Of a stretch of DNA of 64,000 bases, positions 51,424 to 59,538 are shown piece after piece. The notes below the pieces were generated by a model, which saw only the letters and a list, made by a program, of their open reading frames with translations, was not told the origin of the DNA and ran no database searches. The position numbers and the translations under genes were made by a program. The stretch comes from Cryobacterium psychrophilum (GTDB lineage Bacteria > Actinomycetota > Actinomycetes > Actinomycetales > Microbacteriaceae), in assembly GCF_004365915.1 (NCBI RefSeq), contig NZ_SODI01000001.1, forward strand, positions 496,001 through 560,000, read 5' to 3'. The stretch's first letter is position 1. Every line of letters begins with the position of its first letter.

Positions 51424-51443
51424 AATACCTCCACGGGGTATAC
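51424..51443. promoter_or_regulatory. CsoR-like operator, csoR relic side
   Basis: ATACCTCCACGGGGTATACC, the counterpart of 27559-27576; its TATAAT overlap has been lost (TATACC). Confidence 0.65.
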
Positions 51444-51452
51444 CGTTCTCCT

Positions 51453-51647
51453 GAATGAATCCATCGAAACGGAGACCGCGCCCCATCATCACGGGTATAT
51501 TTCCGACAAGGGTGACTACCTAAAGCGCCTGCGCCGCATCGAGGTGCAGGCCCTCGGCGAGCAAAGCATGGGGACGGACGAGAAATACTCCATTGACATC
51601 CTCACCCGAACCTCGGCTGGCCATCCGCACATCGCCCCGCACACGTA
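51453..51647 (+). pseudogene. csoR: csoR relic, copy 2
   Basis: The DNA parallels csoR from its start: ESIETETAPHHHGYISDKGD, KRLRRIEVQALGEQSMGTDE, KYSIDILTRTSA. A frame change is needed near codon 5. The first Cu(I) ligand Cys has become Ser (KYCID to KYSID), and the second half with the His and Cys ligands is gone. It cannot sense copper. Confidence 0.85.
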
Positions 51648-51752
51648 GTCGGCACGCCTCGGGACTTTAGCCTCTGTTGGCGTTTCACGTTCCGAAGTAG
51701 TCTCGGTAGAAGTTCAGACGGCACCCGCCCGAGCGAACGAAACGGAATCCCC

Positions 51753-52376
51753 ATGAGAACATCGCATCGACTGTTGGGCTCCCCTCGGCGCTCAGCCCAC
51801 GTTCACAACCGCACGTTGGCCGCTCGGACTGGCCGCCTTCTGGTCACCAGCCTGCTCTTGTCACTTTTTGCCGTGTTCGCTGTGGGGCAGCCCGCAAAGG
51901 CACATGGAGGCCAATCGGCAGACGAGGGCTATGTCATGGTTCAACAGGCATTGACCTATCTGGTCAATGAGCCCGGCCAGAGCGGCACGACCGAAGCCCT
52001 GATGAAGATAGACGCAGTCCTCACGGCGGAAGATCAGGACGGCGTCGATGTGGCCACGGTGACAGAGGCGAAAGCGGCGCTGCAGGCGGGAGATGCCGCA
52101 GCTGCTCGCGTTCTGCTGCAGGATTCCATCACGGAAGCAGTGAACGCACTTCAGCGCGCCGTCGCCCAACAAACCGGCACAAAAATCGTGCTGGAACCAT
52201 TTCCGTCACGAGGTCCACTCACAGTCACCGAATGGATGATTCTCGCGCTGTCAGCACTGGTCCTAGCCGTCGGCTTTGTGCTCGCGGTCAGGTTCCGACC
52301 CAGCGAAGGCCTGAGGGAGCTGGGACGCGACATCTCCGGTGCCAAGGGAATGCGCCACGAAGGGGGAGAAAAATAA
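51753..52376 (+). CDS. exported helical protein anchored by a C-terminal span, cytochrome b partner
   Basis: A 207-residue protein with a signal peptide (TGRLLVTSLLLSLFAVFAVG, cleavage near AKA-HGG), an extracellular helical domain (EGYVMVQQALTYLVNEPG, AKAALQAGDAAAARVLLQDS) and a C-terminal membrane span (MILALSALVLAVGFVLAVRF). Its TAA overlaps the ATG of the cytochrome b gene, so the proteins are co-translated and probably form one membrane complex. The family is not recognised; HGGQSAD at the mature N terminus could bind copper. Confidence 0.75.
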   Translation: MRTSHRLLGSPRRSAHVHNRTLAARTGRLLVTSLLLSLFAVFAVGQPAKAHGGQSADEGYVMVQQALTYLVNEPGQSGTTEALMKIDAVLTAEDQDGVDVATVTEAKAALQAGDAAAARVLLQDSITEAVNALQRAVAQQTGTKIVLEPFPSRGPLTVTEWMILALSALVLAVGFVLAVRFRPSEGLRELGRDISGAKGMRHEGGEK

Positions 52377-53473
52377 TGTCCACCAAAATCGACAACGGCC
52401 AACCGTCATCTGCCGCCGCCGAAACCCGCTCGTGGGGTCGAAAGATGTGGGATGTTATCGACGAACGCATGGGCATTTCGGCTCTCGCCTATCCGGTCCC
52501 GGAACACGCCAACCGTCTCGCCTGGACCCTTGGCGGGATCACCGCGGTGAGTTTCGTCCTGCTCATTGGGACAGGAATCGTTCTGTCCCAGTTCTATGCG
52601 CCGAGACCCGAAATCGCCAACCAGTCGGTGCGAGCGATCGAGTCAACTGACTGGGGCAGGCTGTTTCGCGGTGTCCATTTCTGGGCCGCACAAGCCATGT
52701 ATGTCGCAGCTGTGCTGCACTTGGTGCGAGTGTTTCTCTCTGGTTCCTATAAGAAGCCGCGCGAGGGGAACTGGCTCGTCGGAGTCGCGATGTTCGGACT
52801 TCTGACCTTTGCCATCTTTACCGGCACCATACTCAAATGGGATCAAGAGTCTTATGAGGCGTTGGGTCACAACCTCGAAATCGGCAACCTCCTGGGCGGG
52901 TTGGGATTTTGGTTTTCCCCCACGTTCTCCGACCAGGTTTCGATTCTTCTGCGCCTCTACGGCGCCCATGTGGTCATCCTTCCCGGTCTCATCCTCGTAC
53001 TCGTCATCCTGCACTTCCTGCTGGTCAAGCGGCACCACATGTCACCCCACCCCGCACTGCCGGTCGGCAAGTCGCATGAGCAAGCGGCAGCAGCAGAGCC
53101 CACTCAGCCCTTCACGCGACACATCCGCCGCTTGGTGGCATTCGGAATCGCGTTGACCGGAATTCTCGGAATCCTCGCAGTTCTTCTCCCAGCACCCATC
53201 GGTTCCACCGCGGTAGCGGGGATCGAAGTGACCAAGCCGCTCTGGATGTTCTGGTGGCCCTTCACTCTCGAGAACTGGTTCGGGCTGCCCGCGATCGGTT
53301 GGGGGGAAGCGGTCTTCTTCCTGCTGCTGGTAATTCTTCCCTTCGTTGATCGCTCCCCTCATCGGTGGTGGCGTCACCGTCCGGTCGCCATGACCATCGG
53401 CGCAATCGTCGCCTTGGCCCTCATCGCGCTGACCATCCTGATGTTGGTCATGCCGGCTCAGCAGCACCTGTGA
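52376..53473 (+). CDS. diheme cytochrome b (bc/b6-like) without a bc1 context
   Basis: A 365-residue membrane protein. The four heme-ligand histidines are in place: RGVHFWAAQAMYVAAVLHLV (two, 14 apart) and YGAHVVILPGLILVLVILHF (two, 14 apart), with GTGIVLSQFYAPRPE in helix A-B. The C-terminal part (KPLWMFWWPFTLENWFGLPA) lies where PEWY of the quinol-oxidising site normally is, but PEWY itself is absent. No Rieske protein or cytochrome c gene is adjacent. It is flanked and coupled to two small membrane proteins, so it may move electrons across the membrane in copper or thiol chemistry. The strong ribosome site is GGGGGAG. Confidence 0.85.
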   Translation: MSTKIDNGQPSSAAAETRSWGRKMWDVIDERMGISALAYPVPEHANRLAWTLGGITAVSFVLLIGTGIVLSQFYAPRPEIANQSVRAIESTDWGRLFRGVHFWAAQAMYVAAVLHLVRVFLSGSYKKPREGNWLVGVAMFGLLTFAIFTGTILKWDQESYEALGHNLEIGNLLGGLGFWFSPTFSDQVSILLRLYGAHVVILPGLILVLVILHFLLVKRHHMSPHPALPVGKSHEQAAAAEPTQPFTRHIRRLVAFGIALTGILGILAVLLPAPIGSTAVAGIEVTKPLWMFWWPFTLENWFGLPAIGWGEAVFFLLLVILPFVDRSPHRWWRHRPVAMTIGAIVALALIALTILMLVMPAQQHL

Positions 53474-53796
53474 CCGAGCAGCCGCGCAAGCACGGAAGCG
53501 GTACCTCGCCACTGCGACGCGCGCATGCCTCGTTGTGGATCCTTATCGGGATTGCGATACTGGCCGCTGGCGGCCTCACCTCAACCGTGATGGCGCCCCC
53601 CAGCCCGATAGTAGGCTTCGGCTTCGGTGTCAGCGCGTTGCTGCTGGCTGCCTCCCTCGTTCTCGCCGGACGCGTGACCATCGCCCTGGAACGAGCCCGC
53701 CGGAACAGTCGTCCGGTCATCCCCGACAACGATTCCCTCCCCATCCTCCGCAAACTGCTTCGTATAGCTCCCGGCGCCTCACAAAAGAAGAAATAG
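53470..53796 (+). CDS. two-span membrane protein of the cytochrome b operon
   Basis: GTG 53470 overlaps the cytochrome b stop (GTGA), giving 108 residues with two spans (SLWILIGIAILAAGGLTSTV, GFGFGVSALLLAASLVLAGR) and a basic C-terminal tail ending SQKKK. The first 25 codons also survive at 28197-28300 behind the cytochrome relic. It is probably a small subunit of the cytochrome complex. No family recognised. Confidence 0.7.
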   Translation: MTEQPRKHGSGTSPLRRAHASLWILIGIAILAAGGLTSTVMAPPSPIVGFGFGVSALLLAASLVLAGRVTIALERARRNSRPVIPDNDSLPILRKLLRIAPGASQKKK

Positions 53797-54139
53797 GCTG
53801 AGAGCCGGGGCTCAGCTCGGAGCACAGCAGCTCAGTACGCCATGTAGTCGATCGATGGACGAGCGGGGTGCGAACTGAGTTTCAGCACTCCCCCAAGCAC
53901 TCCCCCAAACACTCCCCCGAGCATCCTGTGGCCGCAACTGATCGTGGCCACTTCATTCCTGTATGACCGGTCCGCAAGGCAATTCCGCGACGGTGCCTGA
54001 AGGCCCGCCTGGGACACTGGCAACGTTGGTCGTTGCGTTCGGTGCCTTCGGAACCCCGGTCCCAGCAGAACGGCGAGGCCCCGTCGTCAGAGCGCTCGAC
54101 GGAGCTTGGCTATATCAACAGAATTTAAAAGCCTGACAG
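53797..54139. other. 343-bp gap with a 12-bp triple repeat, no gene
   Basis: Contains AGCACTCCCCCA at 53884-53895 and 53896-53907 and a variant at 53908-53919. The remainder shows no gene or clear terminator. Confidence 0.5.
53884..53919. repeat. 12-bp tandem repeat, three units
   Basis: Two perfect AGCACTCCCCCA units and a third AACACTCCCCCG. Too short and too regular for CRISPR; probably slippage or protein-binding iterons. Confidence 0.75.
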
Positions 54140-54937
54140 TCAGTGGAGCGCGAGCTGTGTAACGACGACGAGCGCGCTTCCGAGGATCGCGAAGGAAAGA
54201 GCAGTCATCGCCACTTTAGCGCGGGTGCTGGGCTGGGCTGCTGGCGGTCCCGCGGGCGTGGCCCCTATCGTTGGGCGCCCGCGTTCTTGGGAGGCGGGCG
54301 CCGTGCGAACCGTGAGCATCCCATGCTTCATGTTGTTGGCGACGAGCCACTAGTTGATGGGGTACGCGAACGCGAAGCCCACGATCAGTGCCATCGACAT
54401 GATGAACCAGAACTCCGATCGCGCCGGGTCGTCGCCCCCCGCGACCTGCCGCATCGAGAATCGAGTCGTGAGCAGCATCCCGGTCATCAGCAGGTTCATC
54501 GACAACAAATCGGGCAGAAACGTCATCCGCAGCGACTTGGAGTATGACGCGCCTGCCATGTAGCGCATGGCAAACGCTTAGAAGTACACCCAGCCGAACC
54601 CGTACTCGAGGAAAAAGTCGGGCCAGAAGTTCAGGGCCAGCCCCGCACCGATGGCCGCGCCTACGATGATCCCGATCCCGTCGCCCGCGGCGCAGTGCAT
54701 CGTTGACCCCATCACCTGGCGCCATCGAACCGAGACATACTCCTCGTGGATTCCGGGTAGCGGTTCGCGGCAGCCAAGCACGTAGAGGAACGCCCCGATC
54801 GGGCCGGTAAAGGCCGCGAGGATGACGAAGGCCCACTTGATGACCGTAGCCGCGGGCGTCCGCCAGACGTCGATTGCGACGAACAGAAAAGACGGCACCG
54901 TGAGAATCCACCACAAGAGCATGATGCCGCTAAACAT
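54140..54937 (-). pseudogene. DUF4396 membrane protein with two in-frame stop codons
   Basis: One minus-strand frame from ATG 54937 to 54140 keeps the DUF4396 family order: FSGIMLLWWILTVPSFLFVA, GDGIGIIVGAAIGAGLALNF, EYGFGWVYF, MRYMAGASYSKSLRMTFLPD, LLSMNLLMTGMLLTTRFSMR, FWFIMSMALIVGFAFAYPIN and WLVANNMKHGMLTV. The frame is broken only by TAA (54578-54580) after WVYF and TAG (complement, 54347-54349) after YPIN. Homologues have Gln and Trp there, so CAA to TAA and TGG to TAG transitions explain both. No frameshift is present, which points to recent inactivation or, less likely, readthrough. Confidence 0.8.
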
Positions 54938-55202
54938 TATCGCAGTCTACGGCGACGCTGGCACGGCGGCATACGAGCGGGAGCAGACCCGTGGAACGCC
55001 GCGGCCCATGCAGTCCGCAGACGGTGTGCGGAGCGCGGGGGAACTGGAAGACATCGACCACCTCGGAGGCCGAGCACCACCCCGCTGCAATGATCTGGCA
55101 CTACCGTGACTCCACGACTGGATGACCCTCGATCTCGCGACGGTCAGGCCGACATCCTGACGTACGTTCTCCGTCGGCTCCTGGGCGCCTGAATATGCGC
55201 GC
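54938..55202. other. gap upstream of DUF4396, no gene
   Basis: About 260 bases with GC-rich sequence and no supported gene or operator box. Confidence 0.3.
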
Positions 55203-55370
55203 CTATTCGATAAGTTTGCCGACGACAGTTTCCTCGCCGCTGGGGATCAACCGAGCAATATCGGCCGGGGTGTCCGGTACCTTCTCCTGGCTCAGCCCGC
55301 CGGTCAGGGACCACACCATGTTCACCTTCAAAGCCGGATCGAGGTGCGGGTAATCGGAGCGTTTTTGTCA
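55203..55370 (-). pseudogene. unidentified C-terminal protein fragment
   Basis: Minus-strand frame bounded upstream by TGA reads YPHLDPALKVNMVWSLTGGL, SQEKVPDTPADIARLIPSGE, ETVVGKLIE then TAG. The composition is clearly protein-like but the family is not recognised and no start exists. Confidence 0.45.
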
Positions 55371-55505
55371 CGGCTCGGTTTGGCGGTTTTAGCTGATTCC
55401 GATGACGAGAGTGGAGCGTGCTGCCTCTATGACGTCGTCCGTGATGGTACTGAGTTCGTTGATTTTCATGACCCGAGGGGCGCCGATGAGAATCAGGGGT
55501 GCGGC

Positions 55506-55868
55506 TCAGGACCTCGGTCGCAGGCTGTCGAGCGTGAGGCGGACGAGTCGATTCACGGCTGCCCTCGACGGCGACTCCGCGGCCGCTGTGAGAGCGTGGA
55601 GACAGTAGCTTGCGAGTTCCTCTGGTGCCATGTCGTCTCGGATAGCCCCGGACGCGACGGCGCGACGCACTACGTCCTGAATGAATATATCTTGTCGTTG
55701 CCCGACACCGTCGCGGTGCATGATCGCGGCCATGGCCGAATTGTGGTGCTGGTAGGTCATCAGGGCGTGAACGTGGAGCACTGCCTCCAGCTGATGGCCC
55801 GCATCGCCTCCTGCCTGCGTGACTGCGGCGAGGTGTTCGAGGTCGGTTGCCGGCGCACCACGCTGGGT
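55506..55868 (-). pseudogene. TetR-family regulator lacking its DNA-binding domain
   Basis: DLEHLAAVTQAGGDAGHQLE, DVVRRAVASGAIRDDMAPEE and ELASYCLHALTAAAESPSRA followed by VNRLVRLTLDSLRPR match the ligand-binding C-terminal half of TetR regulators. The helix-turn-helix half is missing; at 55868 the sequence switches to plus-strand membrane-protein remnants. Confidence 0.65.
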
Positions 55869-55959
55869 GAAGGTGTTTGGAATCATCGCCGTCGCCCTGG
55901 TTCTGTTGTTTGTCATCAGTCACCTGGCCGGTGGCGGCATGGGCGGCCACACGCCGTGA
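55867..55959 (+). pseudogene. 30-residue membrane peptide remnant
   Basis: GTG 55867 gives KVFGIIAVALVLLFVISHLA followed by GGGMGGHTP and TGA. It resembles the tail of small membrane proteins that precede the gene family seen next to it. No ribosome site. Confidence 0.4.
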
Positions 55960-56135
55960 TGAACATGACCCCCGCCTCCGCACGGTCGCGCTCACCGCGC
56001 ATGTCTTTTCCTCAGCCGGCTGGTTCGGCGCGGTCGCCGCCTTCCTGGCTCTCGCCGTCGCCGGTCTGATCAGCCCGGATGCTCAGGTCGGGCGAGCGAC
56101 GCTCGCCCACGGGCTCTCGTGCTCTCTGGGGTCCG
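55960..56135 (+). pseudogene. N-terminal fragment of a membrane protein
   Basis: The frame reads DPRLRTVALTAHVFSSAGWF, GAVAAFLALAVAGLISPDAQ, the first span of a DUF2269-like integral membrane protein, then decays. The native start is out of frame. Confidence 0.4.
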
Positions 56136-56296
56136 ATCATGCACGTCAGTGCTGATCGTGCCCGAATGGATCGGCGCGGAGCCTGAGCGCGACCCACAGT
56201 CCGCATCGGCGGCAGATGAAGACGGTATCGCTGAGTGCGTGCAGTCGCCGGCGTGGATAGGCGCGACCGCAGCAGGAGAAGGAGACTGCTACGGCG

Positions 56297-56605
56297 TTAT
56301 CCATGAGCCGTGAGCGCTTCCTCGATTTGTTGCTGGGTCGGAGACCCGGCCATGCCGTTCGGTGTGAAATAAATTCGCCAGGCGAGATCGTTGGTTCGTC
56401 CCTCGGAAGGGAATAAATCAACACCGTCAACGAGGATCGTCGGGGATCCGGCGAAGGGGAGACTCTCAGCCTCCTCGGTGGAATCGATCAGTCGGGCATC
56501 AATTGTGGGGCTCGCGGTCACCACAATATCGACCGCGAGTTGCAGGCGGTGAAGGGATTCTTCCCAATTAGGGCAATCTGCGATGTGGAGTAGTTCTATC
56601 TTCAC
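56297..56605 (-). CDS. thioredoxin-fold protein (alkylmercury lyase-like helper)
   Basis: A 102-residue protein from GTG 56605 (AAGGAG 8 bases upstream). The pattern KIELLHIADCPNWEESLHRL then SPTILVDGVDLFPSEG and QQQIEEALTAHG matches small thioredoxin-fold proteins seen in mercury and arsenic loci. The usual CxxC is reduced to DCPNW with a single Cys, so it may act as a thiol carrier rather than a disulfide reductase. It stands alone beside the ISL3 relic. Confidence 0.65.
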   Translation of the reverse strand: MKIELLHIADCPNWEESLHRLQLAVDIVVTASPTIDARLIDSTEEAESLPFAGSPTILVDGVDLFPSEGRTNDLAWRIYFTPNGMAGSPTQQQIEEALTAHG

Positions 56606-56732
56606 GATGGATCTCCTTCCCATTCTGAGGACCACTCCGTTCGAATAGGGTCAGCTGGAACCGTGCCTGAGCGCGACCCTATCGCTACCGCGCTGACGTG
56701 TTGTCTAACAGCTTTTTTCCACCCTATTTTGT

Positions 56733-57927
56733 GGCTCTCCTGACATAACCGTGGGTTAAACACGGCCGGGGAGAACGGGCCGATTCCCGCCGAGACTGAG
56801 CATGGCGAGGGCGATGAGGGCGTCCGGGGATTCGAAACCAAACGCGATGCGGGTGATGAGTCGGATCTTGGTGTTCATGGATTCGATGCGGCCGTTGGAG
56901 AGTCCGTGCTCGATGGAGGCGAGGATCGCAGGCCGGTGTTTGACGATGCTGCGTTGGAGTTTCACGAAGGCGGGGATGCGGCAGCGGCGGGCCCAACTGA
57001 CCCATTTATCGAGAGCTTCGGTTGCTTCGTCGAGGGGGAGCTGGAAGATCACCCGGAGGCCTTCTTCGAGGTAGTAGGCCCGGCCGAGGGTGGGGTCGGT
57101 CAAGCGAGCTTGACCTGCTGCTTCTCCGTGAGGTTTTCCGGGTTCTTCCAAAGTTCGTAACGCGAGTTCTTGAGACCTGCCGCTTGAGCACTATCGGGAC
57201 GCGGCGGCGCATCGGAAGCGGGGCGTCCACGGCCTCGGCTGCTTTCGTTGCGGCGGGCGGCTTTGCGGGCATCGTTCCAGGCGGTTCGGCGGACTTCGTC
57301 GAGCGCGTCCATGGCCCATTTCACTACATGAAACGGGTCCGCGCACCGCACTGCGTTGGGGCACTTCTGGGCGACGACAGTAGCGATCCAGGCCGCTCCG
57401 TCCGCGGAAACGTGGGTGATGAGGGCGGATCGTTCCGGCCCGAGCTCGTCGAAGAACCTAGCCAGGGTGGCTTTGTCTTGGCCCGGTTTGGCCCAGACGA
57501 GGCGGCCGCTGTCGTGGTCGACGACGACGGTCAAGTATTTGTGGCCGCGCTTGTAGGAGATCTCGTCGATGCCGATCCGGGTCAGGTCGGCGAACTGATC
57601 GTGGAGCTTGTCCGTGTCCGCCCAGACTCGGGTGATGATCGCTCCGACCGTGCGCCACCCGATGCGCATCAACACGGTGATGGCGGTCTTGGACGCTTGG
57701 GTGGCCAGCCAGGCGACCTGGGCGACCAGGACCCCGGATTCGACGTCGAGTTCCACGTCTTCCACGACCGTTTTCTCGACACCAAGCAGAGTTCGCCATA
57801 AGGTTGGTTTTCGCACGCCGTTTTCCTGTCTTAAAGTTTCTGTTCCTTCAACAGTCAGAAACCTAAGCGGAAAGCGGCGTGTGGCCGTTAAGGCGCTCCC
57901 AAAGACCCACGGTTATGCCACAAGAGC
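56733..57927. mobile_element. ISL3-family insertion sequence, defective
   Basis: Inverted ends of 24 bp (56733-56756 versus complement of 57904-57927, 21 of 24 identical; GGCTCT...CATAACCGTGGGT). They enclose an ISL3 transposase that has a deletion and a frameshift. No 8-bp target duplication is evident, so a flank has changed since insertion. Confidence 0.8.
56756..57816 (-). pseudogene. ISL3 transposase with internal deletion and frameshift
   Basis: The N terminus LWRTLLGVEKTVVEDVELDV jumps at about residue 28 directly to QVAWLATQASKTAITVLMRI, so roughly 55 residues containing the zinc-finger block are missing. The catalytic region (IGIDEISYKRGHKYLTVVVD, VSADGAAWIATVVAQKCPNA, DPFHVVKWAMDALDEVR) is present. 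At about 57105 the frame ends at VKLA-stop, while LTDPTLGRAYYLEEGLRVIF to the end continues in another frame to 56756. Not functional. Confidence 0.85.
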
Positions 57928-57970
57928 CTGATAACTTGTCCTTAACAGTGCGCGGTAACGAGGAGGACGG

Positions 57971-58321
57971 ATGTCGGCATACGTCAGCGTCGCAGTGATC
58001 CTCGGAATGGCACTGGCTGGAATCGGCCTGCTCTACCTCGTCGCTCGGGCAACGTCGGTGTGCCCGGAGCCGCTTACGACCACACCCTATCTGTCTGGGT
58101 GGATGCCGAAGGAGCACGCGCTCTCCCGCTTCCACGCTCGCTGGTATCCGCTCACCATCATCTTCCTCGCCTTCGACGTGGAGATGTTGTTCATGTACCC
58201 CTGGGCCGTCGTCGTAGCGAGCGAGGGTCCCACCGCGATCATCGAGATGTTCGTCTTCCTCGGGCTGCTCATGGTGGGCGTCGTCTGGGCTTGGCGAGAA
58301 GGCTCACTGAGATGGGTGTGA
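57971..58321 (+). CDS. nuoA: NuoA-like subunit (complex I membrane arm)
   Basis: A 116-residue subunit A with three spans. Its conserved loop includes FHARWYPLTIIFLAFDVEML and FMYPWAV; the acidic residues of FDVEMLF are typical. It heads a chain of seven overlapping or closely spaced genes. GAGGAGG lies shortly upstream of ATG 57971. The operon starts 44 bases after the ISL3 end, so its promoter may lie in or have been supplied by the IS remnant. Confidence 0.92.
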   Translation: MSAYVSVAVILGMALAGIGLLYLVARATSVCPEPLTTTPYLSGWMPKEHALSRFHARWYPLTIIFLAFDVEMLFMYPWAVVVASEGPTAIIEMFVFLGLLMVGVVWAWREGSLRWV

Positions 58322-59538
58322 CTTCTCTGCTCGCCCGGTGGGCTTCCACGAGCGTGCATGTTCTCATCGTGGAGGTGCCGGGCTGGGACGAATCAAGGAT
58401 GCTGCTCGAGGCCGAGCTCGACCGGCGTGGCTGGAGAGTCGCGCTCTCGCCGGCCGACGCGGACCTGCTCGCCGTCTGCGGGATGCCGGGGGAAGAACTC
58501 CGAGCGGTATCTGATCTTCTGTGGGATCAGTTGCCCGGACCGCGATCTCGTCTGAGCGTGACTTCCTCGGTCGCGTTGTCGGCACTGCTCGATGCCGCCG
58601 GGGCGCATCTCGTCGATGATTTCCGGCAGCGCGAGGACGCCCGGGCGAGGTCTCGCCCCGTTGCTGCCGAGGATCCGAGACCGGATGCCGGCGAGCACGA
58701 GGGCATGTCGCACGAGGACACGAACCACGGGGGCATGGACCATGGAGACATGGACATGGACATGGACATGGACATGGACATGGACATGCCGACGCCCGGC
58801 GGCATCCCCCTGGCCGGCGGAGGCGACGACCGCGACGGACTCGAGATGGACGTCCTCAACGTTCCGCTCGGCCCGGTTCTGCCCCACTGGCCGGCCGGCC
58901 TCGTGGTGGATTGCGTGTTGCAGGGCGACGTGATCGTGAGCGCTGCGGCCCGATTGCTCGAGGCGGCGTCGGCACCGAAGAGAGCGCCGACGAACACGGT
59001 GACGGATGTTCCGGGCGGGCGCCGGAGCATCATCCGACTCTGCGATGACGCCTCGAACCTGCTCGCCCTCGCCGGCTGGCAGACCGCCGCGCAGAACGCA
59101 CGCCGGTTGCGCGATGACGCACTTCGGAGAGCGGACATCACCGATCACGCCGCGGCCCTTGATCGGCTGCGCCGACGAGTCGAGCGCTCCTTGCTGCTGC
59201 GGTGGTCGCTCAAAGGGATCACGCTCGGAGGGATCGGCGTGGGCGCAGGCGAACGCGCGGACACGGGTACCGCGACTCCGCCTGACCAGGCGGCCGTCGT
59301 CATCCGTCATCGCCTGATCGGCTGGCTGCGGGAGGCCGCGGTCCTGGCCGGGACGTCCTCTGGTGCGCAATCGCCCATAGCGGGCGACTCCGACCGGGCA
59401 CGCCAGGCGCGGGACGCGTTCGCCGCCCTGCCGGAGCTGCTTCGCGGAGCGGATCTTGGAACGGCTCGCCTGCTCATTGCCGGCCTCGGTCTCGACACCG
59501 CCGCACTCGCCCAAACGCACGAGCGCACCCATGACTGA
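58312..59538 (+). CDS. NuoB/NuoD-like fused, cofactor-less complex I subunit
   Basis: A 408-residue protein starting inside the end of nuoA (10-base overlap). Residues 10-90 (HVLIVEVPGWDESRMLLEAE, DADLLAVCGMPGEELRAVSD, LLWDQLPGPRSRL) read as a degenerate NuoB-like fold without the four cluster cysteines. Residues 135-160 are a Met/His/Asp-rich linker (HEGMSHEDTNHGGMDHG then seven Asp-Met). Residues 175-400 (LEMDVLNVPLGPVLPHWPAG, LVVDCVLQGDVIVSAAARLL) recall NuoD. It occupies the position of nuoBCD. It probably seals or couples the proton-pumping arm to an unknown donor. Homology is inferred from pattern and position. Confidence 0.7.
   Translation: MGVTSLLARWASTSVHVLIVEVPGWDESRMLLEAELDRRGWRVALSPADADLLAVCGMPGEELRAVSDLLWDQLPGPRSRLSVTSSVALSALLDAAGAHLVDDFRQREDARARSRPVAAEDPRPDAGEHEGMSHEDTNHGGMDHGDMDMDMDMDMDMDMPTPGGIPLAGGGDDRDGLEMDVLNVPLGPVLPHWPAGLVVDCVLQGDVIVSAAARLLEAASAPKRAPTNTVTDVPGGRRSIIRLCDDASNLLALAGWQTAAQNARRLRDDALRRADITDHAAALDRLRRRVERSLLLRWSLKGITLGGIGVGAGERADTGTATPPDQAAVVIRHRLIGWLREAAVLAGTSSGAQSPIAGDSDRARQARDAFAALPELLRGADLGTARLLIAGLGLDTAALAQTHERTHD
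58747..58788 (+). repeat. GACATG hexamer repeat, seven units
   Basis: Seven perfect GACATG units coding (Asp-Met)7 within the 408-residue NuoB/D-like gene. The tract is prone to length change without frameshift and adds potential Cu/Ag-binding methionines. Confidence 0.9.

Noticed and set aside
53884..53919. Short regular repeats as a CRISPR array
   Set aside because: Units are 12 bp and contiguous with no spacers and no cas genes.
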